A stretch of 64,000 nucleotides of DNA from Hericium rajendrae. Its lineage: Eukaryota > Basidiomycota > Agaricomycetes > Russulales > Hericiaceae. The DNA is taken from the NCBI GenBank assembly GCA_033439255.1, contig CM065880.1, positions 1,550,001 to 1,614,000 of the forward strand, in the 5' to 3' direction. Under the pieces are notes generated by a model. It ran no database searches. It was not told the DNA's origin and saw only the letters and a program-made list of their open reading frames with translations. The stretch's first letter is position 1; every line of letters starts with the position of its first letter. Below, piece after piece: positions 45,121 to 55,930 of this stretch. Position numbers and translations under genes: made by a program.

Positions 45121-45640
45121 CTATTAATTGTTAGTCTCTTATTGCTCATACTAATACTAATGTCTTCAAGTTAGTTTTTTTAGATTTCACTTTTTGTTAC
45201 TTTGGTAAGTTTGTATGTGTTATCTTTATCTTCTAAGACTGATGTTTTCTTATATTTTCTTACTTATCTTATCTTATCTCTTATATATTTATCTTATCTT
45301 ATCTTATCTTATTTAAATTATATTTTCTTACTTATATTGTTACTTTTTTTTTTTTAGTTAGTAGTAGTCTTATAATATCAATATAATGTTGATGCATTGA
45401 AAGAGTTTATATTTGTGTAATCATATATTATTGATTTTGATATGACTATAGACAAGATTTATAGTTTTAATAGATTTTATTGCTTCAATATATATCAGGC
45501 CTACATATTGAATATAAGATATATAAGACACATATTGAGTATAGAATATGTGAGACACATATTGAATATAGAATATGTAAGACACATATTGGGTATAGGA
45601 TATACAAGACTTATAAGCCTTATAGCTTTGATGAACACTT
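45121..45640 (+). repeat. AT-rich intron chain and 29-bp tandem repeat
   Basis: Donor and branch-like words continue to about 45250. At 45505-45612 ACACATATTGAATATAGAAT recurs four times with a period of about 29 bases. TTATCTTATC simple repeat at 45265-45310. No gene seen. Confidence 0.6.
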
Positions 45641-45826
45641 ATAGCTTTCATAGCTAGTCATACTATCATAGCTGCATAGTCAACTCTCATAGCTATGATA
45701 GCACTCCATAACATCACCCTTAAGCTCCATAGCACTATATAGCATCCCCCTTTAGCTATGTGGGCTACAGAGAAAAGGGCAGTGCTATGGAACTATGAAA
45801 TCTATGTAGACTTCATAGAGCTATGT
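45641..45826. repeat. AGCTATG-rich subterminal tract
   Basis: Palindromic AGCTATGATAGC words, same class as 32461-32810 and 48900-49210. Confidence 0.6.
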
Positions 45827-46125
45827 ACCACTTGGAGGAAATGGGCCGATGCTTCACACGGCAAGACGATTCCTTTTTTTTATTAGTTACATTTAACTTG
45901 GAGGAAGAGAGGTGATGCTTCACATAACAAGATGATTTTTTTTTTCAATTGTTAGTTATATTTAGAACAGTGCATAAATGAGTAAAGTCTCACTAGTCAG
46001 ATTAATTATAAATTGTGGCCCAACTACATAGCAGCTATAGCACTATGAAACTAGGCATAGCATTGGCTGGTAGCTATGTAGATTTTACATTTTTGAGATG
46101 GCTGCACATCTATACTCACATATGC
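45827..46125 (+). repeat. large inverted repeat, arm A part 1
   Basis: Reverse complement of about 61978-62246 with a few percent differences, including CCGATGCTTCACACGG and GATGCTTCACATA. It is interrupted at 46125 by the element at 46126-49217 and continues at 49218. Confidence 0.85.
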
Positions 46126-46329
46126 CATCTGAAAAAAATACCAATGCTATATTATGCTATATGATCTACATAGAACTCCTAGACTCATAGCAATCCTCTT
46201 TAGTTGATAGACTCTCATAGCTACAGGGTTGTCTATGGCAAGCTATATACTTTGGCAGGATAGCTGTACAGCTATCATAGCTATGAGAGCTATATCAGTT
46301 ATATCTTCTATGACTATTATTATATCATA

Positions 46330-47077
46330 TCTAGCTAATTAGAATTACTATCTAATCTATAACAACTCTAATCACTATAGAATTTAAAATATGCTATACA
46401 AATATTAAAAATATATAAAGATTTTTTAAGCTCAAAATCTTCATCATACTTCAGATCATTCAAACATCAGAAGATAGAAGAGATTTGATTCAAAAATAAT
46501 CTAATATAATACAATATAAGATAAATCTATAGACATCATTAGTAAGTTAAATCAAACATACAACAAAAGACTTACTAAGTATTAAAAAAGCGAAAATAAA
46601 GTACTACAAAACTGACACATCATCAGCATAAGTCAATAACAATCATAGAGGTACTTACTTAAAGGTAACAAAAAGTGAAAATTTATAAGTCTATAAAAGA
46701 CTACACATTAGTACCAAGAGACACTTAGAAAGGTAATACAACTTACCACTAAGAAATATGTAGAGGCAGCCAAAGAGGGAAGCCAAAGAGAGAAGATGAC
46801 AAGAGATGGTAGTGGTTGAGAGGAAAGAGGAGTCATGTGTTACGTGCACCTTATGTAGACATGACGAGCGGAGCCTGAAATATGGCTGCTGCGACCTGGC
46901 CTGGGCATTGCTGAGCACTGCAACAGACGCTAAGTCTCAGATTTCACTAACTTCAGGCTGCTGTTCAGTAGCTCAGAGCATATGAGGTATGTATTTATCT
47001 CATTCAAGCAAAATAGACGAGTGATCTCTAGCTTTCTTTTTTTTCTCTGATTTGATTTTATTTGACTTGATTTGTTA
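46330..47077 (-). other. minus-strand promoter and intron chain
   Basis: On the minus strand, TACATAAGGTGCACG (about 46858) is followed by CCTCTTTCCTCTC and CCATCTCTTGTCATC, the counterpart of the plus arm at 31968 and 44912. Then come GGTAAGTTG (about 46745), GTACTAATGTG (46715) and further GTAAGT/TACTTAGTAAG words to 46560. No frame is shared between the exons. Confidence 0.45.
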
Positions 47078-47658
47078 CATCAGGAAGGTTGACAACTTTC
47101 TGATTGACCTGATAATTTCTAACCCTACTGACAGCTTCTGATTGACCTGATCCACCTGAAAGCAATCTTGAGAAGCAAATATCTGATCAAACTTTTACAT
47201 TCAAGGAAAGACATTTATTGTCAGATATATAAGTTTTTAATCTCTAACTAATAGATATATCAAAATCTTTGATATCTAAAATTTTTGAAAATCTGAGAGT
47301 GTCTGGTTTTAAATCTGGAGGTCAAATATCAGTCAGATGGATCAGACAGTGTCAGACACCATCAGATGCTCTCAGACAGTTGCAGATAATTTTCAGATAT
47401 TTGACCTCCAGATTTGAAAAAAATCTCAGATCAGACACTCTCAGATTTAGAAAATTTCAGATATCAGAGATTTTGTTATATCTATTAGTTAGAGATTACA
47501 AACTTATATATCTGACAATAAATGTCTTTACTTAAATGTAAAAGTTTGATCAGATATTTGCCTGTTAAGATTGCTTTCAGGTGGATCAGGTCAATCAGGA
47601 GCTGTCAGTAGGGTTAGAAATTGTCAGGTCAATCAGAAAGTTGTCAACCTTCCTGATG
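47078..47658. mobile_element. 581-bp foldback MITE
   Basis: The whole element is one imperfect palindrome with arms of about 280 bases, starting CATCAGGAAGGTTGACAACT. Flanks TA (47076-47077) and TA (47659-47660). It sits between the two divergent arms of the element at 46126-49217. Ends as in 21836-22045. Confidence 0.9.
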
Positions 47659-47862
47659 TAAGTTTGAAAACATTTGAGTGCACGTGTTCGGTGGCTGAAG
47701 CACCAAAATGTGTGTTCGAAGTTCATCTCTCACTATCATCACTCTCCTCTCCCCACTCTCCTCCTTCCCTCTCTCTCTCTTACTCATTGAACCGAACATT
47801 GGAGGGAACCAGCAGGATGTCAGAGAAAATCAGCAGGACAGGGAGGGCATTGAAGGTGAGTA
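47659..47862 (+). other. short first exon and splice donor (plus)
   Basis: TTCGGTGGCTGAAGCACC at 47687-47705, a CTCTCC-rich leader, ATGTCAGAGAAAATCAGC, then AAG and GTGAGT at 47856. It matches the minus-strand counterparts at 31734, 44679 and 57045. Confidence 0.6.
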
Positions 47863-47895
47863 AAAAAATCTATATTTCATTTGTTCGTGCTAACT

Positions 47896-47927
47896 CGAGA
47901 GTATTGCTCATTCGAGCGATACTCTCG
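47896..47927 (+). other. branch-site hairpin 14
   Basis: CGAGAGTATTGCTC / GAGCGATACTCTCG, 14 bp with one T-G pair and a 4-base loop, starting 2 bases after GTGCTAAC. The next 90 bases are pyrimidine-rich, with the first CAG near 48026. Confidence 0.88.
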
Positions 47928-47989
47928 ACCTATTTTCCTGTCCCTTGCCTCTCCCATCTCTTCATCTCTCACCGCCGACTCTCATGTAT

Positions 47990-48890
47990 GGACCCGACCC
48001 CCGCATCATCACCGCCATGCCTGCAGGGGCTGGTGCTCCATCTTCAATGATCCCGACCACGTGCGCTGATGCACACACACTGTCAGATGACCTGCATGTG
48101 AGCTTGCCACCTCGCATACAGGCTTGCTTCCACTGCATGGCCCTGCTGTCTCATGCTGGCAGAGGGCCACAGTCACCTGCAGATGTCGGCATATGTGCAC
48201 AGGGATGGACACGTCAGCCAGAGCAGGCACACCAGCAGAGCACAATGATGCCATGGGACCAGTGCACCAGCATAGTGCAGCAAGCACATGTATGCACACA
48301 CACCACGCATGGTCATGCGCAGATGTCCCACAGCCCGACACCATGCCGCATGTCTACGGGCCCTCCACCCCCCAACGCCTTGCAGTGTACGCCTCATGTA
48401 CAGGCCTGTGGCAGCCCAGCCAGCACATGCATCCATGCACACTGTACATGGTCGTGCGCAGGTGCCCCGCCACCAACACCTCATGTGCAAGCCTACTACC
48501 TCCTGACACTTTGCATGGCGCACCTCATGTACAGGCCCACAGCAGCCCAGCACCCTGCGCATGGACCATCATGTGCCCTACTCATCCGCTATGCCTCACA
48601 CACAGACCCGCCTCCCATCTCGGTGCCTTGTGCCCCCAGCGCCTCAATCACACGCCGCATGCCTCATATACGGGCCCGCAGCACTCAGCGCCTTATGCAC
48701 GGCCCTCACACCTTGCACTGCTCTCTCATGTGCAGTCGTTGCACCTTGCTTGCAGGTTTGCTACATTGCGTACATGCCCCGCATCCATGCGCTTACAGGC
48801 CTGGGCACTCCAGTGTACGAACAGCTGCATCCATCCGAGCACGTGCATGCTGAGGTGTGGTGCCATTGCTGGGATGTGGAGGCTCTTATG
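47990..48890. repeat. minisatellite (ATGCACACTGTACATGGTCG type)
   Basis: Degenerate 30-60 base units around GCATG and CATGTACAGGCC. Open on the plus strand for about 300 codons, but the text is His/Pro/Ala/Cys-rich and repetitive; not called as a gene. Confidence 0.65.
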
Positions 48891-49217
48891 TATTAATACA
48901 GTACTTGTAGTATAGTCAATTGTAGTAGATAATTAATGAATATAATTAGTTTTGATTGAGAATCTTTAGTAGCTAGCTGACTTACATAGTAATAATAGTA
49001 GCCATAGCTTAACCTTGGTAAGTATGGTAGTGCTATATATTTTACACTGCTGATTATGAAGGCTATGATAATACTATGTACCTGGTATTACTAGCTATGA
49101 GAGCTATCATAGCTATCATAGCCCTCCATAGCTAGGTAGAAAAACTTCATAGCTTTCATAGCTCAATGATAGCACACATATTTTGAGCTGTAGCTATACA
49201 ATTTTTTTTTTCAGATG
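48891..49217. repeat. right AGCTATG subterminal tract
   Basis: AGCTATCATAGCTATCATAGC words up to the terminal TTTTTTTTTCAGATG. Confidence 0.65.
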
Positions 49218-49398
49218 GCTGCTATACTGTTAAGTTATATATACTACATAACACTATTATCAGAGTATAGCATCATTGGTTGAAAGTTTTGTACAAAGAA
49301 AACTCATTTTTTGGACATACAAAATTGATTTTTTTAACATTTAATTCAATGTTTTTGAGTGTAAAAGTTGATTCTACATGTAATATATCAATACACAT
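49218..49398 (+). repeat. large inverted repeat, arm A part 2
   Basis: Reverse complement of about 61783-61977. The last 8 bases, AATACACA, are the target duplication of the hAT element that follows. Confidence 0.88.
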
Positions 49399-49671
49399 AG
49401 TGAATAGCATGGGTACCCCATGGGTCAGCAGATGCTGACCTGTATCCATACCCACTGTGAATACCCGGACCCACAGCATGGGTCCACAGCATGGGTCCAG
49501 GTATTCATGGGTATGGGTATGGATACTCGATGGATAGTATGGGTACAACGGGTGCGATGGGTTACCCATGGGTGTCATATATATTTAGGGCCAGAAAAAA
49601 CCATGTATTGACAGAAAACATTATTTTAAGACAAATGAATAGCATCCCAACCTTCTTCCATCTCATAATCA

Positions 49672-50461
49672 TCACTGTCTCCAATGATCCTCTACATCAT
49701 CCATCCAAGCCACCTTCATAACATCTGAGTCAAGGACAAACCCTAAGAGACTCCACTCTCCGAGGCATAGCAGAGCACGGATAGTTTGCGGGGATAGTCT
49801 GTTGCGAAGATGAGGTATCAGAATTCTGCCATGGCTAAAGAGCCATTCTACAGCCACAGACGTTGCTAGTGTGGCAAGTAAAGAATTAATGGAGGTGTCG
49901 AGCCATGCACTGAAGGATCAGATACTTACCTGGTATCGTCAGGTAGTCGACAGCCATGCAGTACAGACAAGGATAGAGGGATTTATGGGTCTTCCACCAT
50001 ACAATCGGGTCAGAAACATTCTCAACTGCAGCATTGAGATAACGAGCAAGTTCATCCTGTGGTGCACGTGCGGGTCCGGAGATTGAAGGCATGTTGTCGA
50101 ACATGTTCTGCGATGGCTGACAGAGTGTCCAGCACCAAATATTGAGTACTGATAAGGTATAATCGAGGCTGAAACGCACCTTAGCTGGCCCCTCAGCCTT
50201 CTTGATCTCATCTGCTTCAATTTCCACCAAAGCGTAGGAGCTTTCCCAACCATCGCGAACTAATTGCCGTGCGGTCTCGATCCATTCGGGCTCCCAGTCG
50301 TGGTCGTGGAAGTACTTCAGTTTGTATGCCAGATGATGAACTGTGGAGATGGTCAAGTCAGTATACAATACAGAAAAGGTCCAAACGTGCTCACCCATTG
50401 CAATACGATAGACATGAGAATCGTCCGTGAGATTGTAGTAACAGTTCAGCGTGCACTTCAC
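49672..50461 (-). pseudogene. hAT transposase, C-terminal exons
   Basis: Three exons: 50461-50395, 50340-49930 and 49865-49672, joined over introns of 54 and 64 bp (GTGAGC...CACAG, GTAAGT...ACTAG). The text runs LNCYYNLTDDSHVYRIAMVHHLAYKLKYF, then W..EWIETA, DELARYLNAAVENV, DPIVWWKTH, DYLTIP, ATSVAVEWLFSHGR, and ends DVEDHWRQ. This is the hAT C-terminal dimerisation region. About 500 residues that should precede it (zinc finger and catalytic core) are not in the window, so the piece cannot be functional. Confidence 0.85.
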
Positions 50462-50779
50462 GACACTTAACGAGGCACATATGGCAATACTATACTAGGG
50501 ATGGACACGAGTCAGAGTCACCTGTGGGTCAATACAGGTATACCTGTGAAATTTACCCACGGGTTCCTGACCCACAGATCTGGATCACCCGGTGGCACAA
50601 ACCTGTCCGGATCCAGGTCAAAGTGTTACTGAAATGCATTGACCCGCAAGTTACCTGCAAGTTACCTGTTGTATTGTATTTATTTACCAGTTTTATATTA
50701 TCACTATAATATGTACATTATGTAGCATTATAATTTATTATATCCAAGCATTACTATTACAACAAATCCTACAGTAACT

Positions 50780-51500
50780 ACATATGCCCAAAACAAATCA
50801 GATGGAGGGCGGGGACAGCGTGAGGAGTGCGCAGGTGGTGCCGAGAGCGGTGGCACGGCGCCGGGGGGTGGGAAGAAGGCGGCACCGAGTGCGCAGACAC
50901 AGCGCGGAGGGTGCAGAGGCGTGGTGCAGAGGGTGCTGAGACGGAGCGCGGAGTGCGCAGACACAGCGCCGGGCATGCGCGTTCGGTGCTGAGGCATGGC
51001 ACGGAGGGCAGGGAGACGTGGCGCGGAGGGCGCGGAGACGTGGCACCGAGTGCGCAGACACAGCGCGGAGGGTGCTGAGGCGGCGCGGAGGGCGCTGAGG
51101 CGTGGTGCAGAGGGCGGGGAGACGTGGCGCAGAGGGCGAGGAGACGTGGCGTGAAGGGCGAGGAGACGTGGCGCGAAGGGTGAGGAGACGTGGCGCGGAG
51201 GGCGGAGACATGGCGCCGAGCGCGCAGACACAGCACCGAGCACGCAGACGCAGCGCGGAGGGTGCTGAGGCAGTGCGGAGGGCACTCTAGCGTGGTGCGG
51301 AGGGCAGGGAGACATGGCGCAGAGGGCGGAGACATGGCACCGAGTGCACAGACACGGTGCGGAGGGCGCTGAGGCAGTGCGGAGGGCGCTGAGGTGGCAC
51401 AGATCGCGCTGAGGCATCGCGGAGGGCGTTGAGGGAGGGTGGAAAGGCGGCACGGAGGGGGCAAAGGCAGCACGGAGGGGGTGGAGACCTGTTAGGGCTG
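50780..51500. repeat. minisatellite (GCGGAGGGCGCTGAGGCGTGG)
   Basis: Tandem 15-25 base units based on GGAGACGTGGCGCGGAGGGC. Open on both strands. The gag-only LTR element is inserted at the right end of this array; the array flank resumes at 56753. Confidence 0.75.
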
Positions 51501-51546
51501 TCCGCGGGCAGCCGAAGCCACAGGCGGGTCTGTTGAGGCTGTGTGC

Positions 51547-52368
51547 TGATACGCCTCAAGCTGTGTTCAGCAACATCAGACCTCATCTCACCATCTCCCA
51601 TGCAGTTCCCCTTCACTCCCATCCAGCTTCCAGCTCCTCACCCACCAACCCCGCTCAGAGCGGTGATGTCCCTCATCTCAGGAGTTGTCAGCTACTGCAG
51701 GCCTCACCGAGGTTTCCTCAAGTTCGCTCCAGGTCGTCCTCAGCGGTTTTGGTGAGCCAATCAGGCTGCTGGCATTATGGTACCGGGTCTGTGTTGTACA
51801 GGATGCCTGGATGCCGCCTTTCGATGGTTTCGGACCATAGATGTACCATAGAGCAGCCGAGTCCGAGATCGCCCGAGACCGCCAAGGGCGAGTTTCCTAC
51901 TTGTATGGTAGACAGAGTCCCAGCTTCGAATAGAACCCTCCAGTGCACCTTCCCCCCTCAGAGCTCAGACCTCAGAAGTCTCTCTCACTGTTGTTCTCAT
52001 CGTTCTCCGGACTTTAGACAAGTCCGCCCTCCTTTAGGCCAGTCCGCCCGCAGCGTCGTTCGTCAGATTCAGTCATATCAGCCGCTTTTCAGTCCTTTTC
52101 TCTAGGATTAGTCCGTCGTATCAGAGACCCATGTGTCTCGTCATTCTCCTTGTCATTCTACAGCCGTTCCTCATCCTTCCCAGCCGCTTATCACCAGATC
52201 ACCTCAGACTCGCCCTTAGCAAACCGGTCGCTCCATCGTTCCTGCTGCAGTGACCCTCAGCTGCCCTCACCTCACTCCTCACTTGAGATACTTGGTCCCC
52301 TCGCACCCCCCGGTACTCTGTTGGTTTTGGTTTTGGCTGCCGCCTCTATTCCCAGGGTCCACACATCA
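51547..52368 (+). repeat. left LTR of gag-only element
   Basis: 822 bases. TTTTGGAGCCCACCGCGAGG follows directly; its TGG start would suit a tRNA primer site, but the tRNA was not identified. Confidence 0.9.
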
Positions 52369-53929
52369 TTTTGGAGCCCACCGCGAGGGTTCCATACTCA
52401 AAACAGTGAGGGGTGTACCTAAGCGTAGCCTCTATCAGGTCAAGACTGCCATCGAGGTCAGGACATCGCATTTTTGCTCTTTATCACACTCTCGCTCGCT
52501 ATTGCCTTAGGCGGCCTTGGTGCATTCTTTGAGATCGCCATTGGTTGCAGAGCTTTCCAACCGGTTCTCAGCACCATTCATCGCACCTGATTGCCTCCTG
52601 TCACTTTCCACCATCCTGCCCCTCCCAGAGTCACTTTTTGTTGCCCAGGACCATTCTCCATCTCTCTCCAGTGCCCTGTACTGGCTCAGATCGTTCTGGG
52701 TCATCTCCTATCACCTCTTGTCACCTCCTGCCTTTCTTCGTCATCTTTAGGTCACTCCAATCGTCTTTAATCATCCCTTGATCACCTCAGATCGTCTCAG
52801 CTCGCCTCAAGGTTGCCTTAGGCGGACTCAGTTCCCAGCATCTCTTACTGCCTAGCATCACTTCTCACTTCGTTTGGTTGCCCCAGATCGCATTTTGACG
52901 GCATTGGTTGGTCTTCAATCGTTCTTGTTTGCCTTTTTAGCACCCAGGATCATCGCCTAGCACTGTCGCCACAGAGTCGCTGGTAGCGTACTAGGTCGCC
53001 GCCAGCTTTCAGCATCTTAGGTCATCCAGGATTGCCCTTATATCCCCTTCAGCGACCTCTTCGCACCATTGATCATCCCAGCTCCCTTCTGTTGCTCAGA
53101 CTCGCCTTGGAGGTGCCTCTGTACCTCATAGCTTGCATCAGCTCCTCCTCCTATCATCTTCCAGTGCTTTGAGTCACTTTTCATTGCCTCAAGGGTTTCT
53201 ATCGATCACTCCTATCACTGTCCTTCGTTCAGGAGCCATCTCCCATCGACTTATCGCATTTTGTCTTAGGCAAGGTTGCCCCAGCATCCCTAGCACTCTC
53301 CATTGGTTGCAGAGGAGTCTTGTTTCTTTCAGGTTGAGCCAATTGTGTCCAGACCGCTTACAGTCCATCCCAAAGTCACCATTGACATTCAGGAGCCTCT
53401 CAAGTCACTCTCAGGTCATTTTCTTGGCCCCTTCTTGCTTTCTTTTGTTTCAGATTTCCGCTGGCGATCTTGACTCACCATCGGTGACATTGGTTGCTTT
53501 AGCAGTTTCTCATCGCTTTTTCAGGTCGTATCGCCCCAGGAGCACCCCTGGCCCCTTTGGATCATCTCTCCCTATCGCTCGTCATTCTGGTTGCCCCAGA
53601 ATCACCTTCTATTGCTTTTGAGCATTTGTCATCGCTTTTGAGCACCTTTCATCGCTTTTGAGCATCCCAGATCATCGGTTATCATCTCAGGTCGTCATCC
53701 ACCACCTTGGCTCTTCACTCGTCCCTTCCAATTGTCTCGCATTGCCCTAGTCATAGCAAGATCGCCTCAAAGTCACTCCTCATCGCCCCTGATCACCCCT
53801 AGTCCATCTCAGGCTCACTTTCTTTGCATCAGAGTCACCTCCATCGTTCCTGATTGCTCTAGCGTGCCCCCGATCACTACTGCTCACTTTCATCCTCGAC
53901 ATTACCCCTGTCCTGCTGCTTCTGTTACA
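52369..53929 (+). other. long leader of gag-only element
   Basis: 1.56 kb of degenerate text in which TCGCCTCAG, ATCGCTTTTGAGCA and AGGTCACTCC words recur. It looks like an expanded imprecise repeat, perhaps a packaging or dimerisation region. No stable frame is visible. Confidence 0.5.
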
Positions 53930-55084
53930 ATGATGCCATCAGCATTCATGCCAATGCGTGGAGAGAGCGGTGCTCCCAGCTTTGTCAGAGACGATCCCCG
54001 TGAACTCGGACCATATTTTGCAGATCTGGAGTTTTGTTTTCAGCGCTTTCAGGTCCAGGATGATCTGGAGAAGAAGGCTCATGCGGTCCGGCTTTTGTCT
54101 GAGTTAGATGCCCAGGAGCTCTGGCAGTCTGAACCAAGTTTTGGCACAGGCACTTGGAACAAGTTCAAGGCTGCGATCCAGAAGTTGTATCCAGGTTCTG
54201 AAGCAGGAGGCCTTTGGTCCAGGCAGGATTTGGTGGCTCTCGCTCGAAGGACGCTTCAGGCGAACTTGTCCTCCTTAGGCGAACTTGGTGCATTTCTTCG
54301 CCGATTTTTGGTCATCTCACGTTGCCTGAAGCACCAGGGACGTCTCTCTGCTTTCGAGGAGCAGCATTTCTTCCTCTCAGCGCTTCCTGATCGACTCTGC
54401 CACCAGATTGAGGCCTATCTCACCCAGAGGCACCCAGACCACCATCCAGACGAGCCCTACCCCATTATCGACATCTATCACGCTGCTAAGCGCATTCTGC
54501 ATGGTACCAGCATCACATTTGGCCCTCATACAAGCTGTAATGATCCAGTTGCTGACGTTTTGGTGAGTTCGCCACCAGCGGTCTTGGGTTCTGCCACCAC
54601 AATCACTATCAAAAGCGAGCATGTACCCTCATTAGCAAATCTCCTGCTTAGGACGGTCCAGCCACCGACATTTTCACCTCCTGTCCAGCCAGCGACCTCC
54701 TGTATGCCTTCGACGACCTTCAGACAGCCTCGGCGTATTCGGACTGCCCCTGGGCATTGCAGCTTCTGTGGGGCCCATGGTCACTTCCTTCGTCAGTGCG
54801 CAGCAGTTCAGACGTACCTGAAGGCTGGCAAGTGCAAGTTCAACGCCAGAGGCGAGATCACTTTACCTTCTGGGGCCTGGCTACCTCAAGGTGTCCCAGG
54901 TGATCCCATTGCTGTTCGTCTCGACCAGTTCTATCAGTGCACCCCATCCTGGCATGCCCCAGACCAGTCTTCGCCCAGCACCATCGCTCAAACTGCTCCC
55001 TTTGTCCACCAAATGCCTGCTCCGCACAAGCCTGCCCACAGCGACCTTCCTTCGACCGCAGATCAAGTGTCATTTGATGATTGA
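53930..55084 (+). CDS. gag-like protein of gag-only element
   Basis: 384 residues from MMPSAFMPMRGESGAP. The frame is open 66 codons further upstream, but that part is the low-complexity leader, so the double ATG at 53930 is preferred. A capsid-like region (YFADLEFCFQRFQVQDD, ALPDRL) is followed by a CCHC knuckle (CSFCGAHGHFLRQC). The frame is open throughout. Confidence 0.85.
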   Translation: MMPSAFMPMRGESGAPSFVRDDPRELGPYFADLEFCFQRFQVQDDLEKKAHAVRLLSELDAQELWQSEPSFGTGTWNKFKAAIQKLYPGSEAGGLWSRQDLVALARRTLQANLSSLGELGAFLRRFLVISRCLKHQGRLSAFEEQHFFLSALPDRLCHQIEAYLTQRHPDHHPDEPYPIIDIYHAAKRILHGTSITFGPHTSCNDPVADVLVSSPPAVLGSATTITIKSEHVPSLANLLLRTVQPPTFSPPVQPATSCMPSTTFRQPRRIRTAPGHCSFCGAHGHFLRQCAAVQTYLKAGKCKFNARGEITLPSGAWLPQGVPGDPIAVRLDQFYQCTPSWHAPDQSSPSTIAQTAPFVHQMPAPHKPAHSDLPSTADQVSFDD

Positions 55085-55930
55085 GTCTATCTCCTAAGGC
55101 GTGGCCTCTCCATCTCGATGACAATCCAGTCTTGCAGACATCAGCTTGCTCAGCTCTATCAGATGCAACTTGACTTCACCACCTACCATGCTCGAGGCGA
55201 ACTTGCTCAGCTCCATGAGCCAGCAGTGATGCCAGCCCATATGTCGAGCTCATCCTTCATCGATCATCATGTGTCATCATCTAGGAGGCCTCTCCTGTCG
55301 TCCAGAGACCAATGCGAGCAGTTAGAGACTCAAGTTCACTCTGCGCTCAACATCGCCCAAAGCGAACCACCGGCGAACTTGTTTCTATTGGACTTAGAGA
55401 AGCACCAAGTCTCGAGCAGCTCATCTACCCTTCCTTCTACCGTCTCTACCGATGCAGAGTTTCTTTCTCAATGCACAGACCTGCAGGTGGATCACCAGGG
55501 TGTCTCAAAATCTGATCTCAACCCAGGAGTCCTTGTTGGTGGCTCTGAACCCACTCCAAGCTTGCCTATGGCGTCCAAGCCTATACCTGCCGACTGTCGA
55601 CCTCCGTTTTCCATCACTCCACCACTTTCAGTGTCATTTATCCAGTCGCTTTCCAGATCCGAGTCAAGTTCGCTCAGGGCACCCTTAGTCGATGACAGTG
55701 ATATCATTTTCTGTGACCATCTCGCTTTCCATCAGAACCCACCAGCAGTGATCCCAGATCGTCCTCCTCTACCACGATGCATTCCCACTTGATCGTTGTC
55801 ACCACCTCCACTCTCCTTCGCAGCTATAGTGAGAACACCGCTCGAAGCGTATTTGGTGTCTAGCGTCCGAATCCCTTGTGGGGCTCATTGGTTAGACTGA
55901 GGACAGTCTATTTTTTAGTTGGGGGGAGAA
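55085..55930 (+). other. 3-prime internal region of gag-only element
   Basis: A 224-codon frame at 55118-55792 (MTIQSCRHQLAQLYQ) shows no RT, RNase H or integrase motif. It may be a second small protein or a chance frame in low-complexity text. Confidence 0.4.

Larger units (their letters stand above)
42913..46100. mobile_element. 3.2-kb CATCTG-type module (boundaries uncertain)
   Basis: Left end CATCTGAAAAATGTGAAATC, right end (reverse strand) CATCTCAAAAATGTAAAATC, an inverted match of about 24 in 27 bases. Flanking dinucleotides (TA, GC) differ, and the right end lies in a segment also present at 61973-62246, so the outline may be composite. Inside: AGCTATG-rich ends, GC-rich minisatellite, hairpin intron (minus), divergent core with TATA box and a plus intron chain, the same plan as 29781-32810. 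Confidence 0.55.
46126..49217. mobile_element. 3.1-kb non-autonomous CATCTG element with proven empty site
   Basis: Ends CATCTGAAAAAAA and, reversed, CATCTGAAAAAAAAA. Flanks GC (46124-46125) and GC (49218-49219). The inverted copy of the host sequence at 61970-61985 reads straight through with a single GC, so it is the pre-insertion site. The interior has AGCTATG-rich ends, a minus-strand intron chain (46550-46880), a nested foldback MITE (47078-47658), a plus-strand exon with hairpin intron, and a minisatellite. No transposase. Confidence 0.92.

Noticed and set aside
42913-46100. A third 3-kb element with confirmed target duplication
   Set aside because: Its flanking dinucleotides are TA and GC, and its right end is shared with the inverted repeat arm, so the boundaries are kept as uncertain.
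47945-48853. 302-codon plus-strand frame
   Set aside because: Degenerate minisatellite with open alternative frames and no recognisable domain.
53732-53929. Upstream start for the gag of the gag-only element
   Set aside because: The extra 66 codons lie in low-complexity leader text; the double ATG at 53930 precedes the conserved part.
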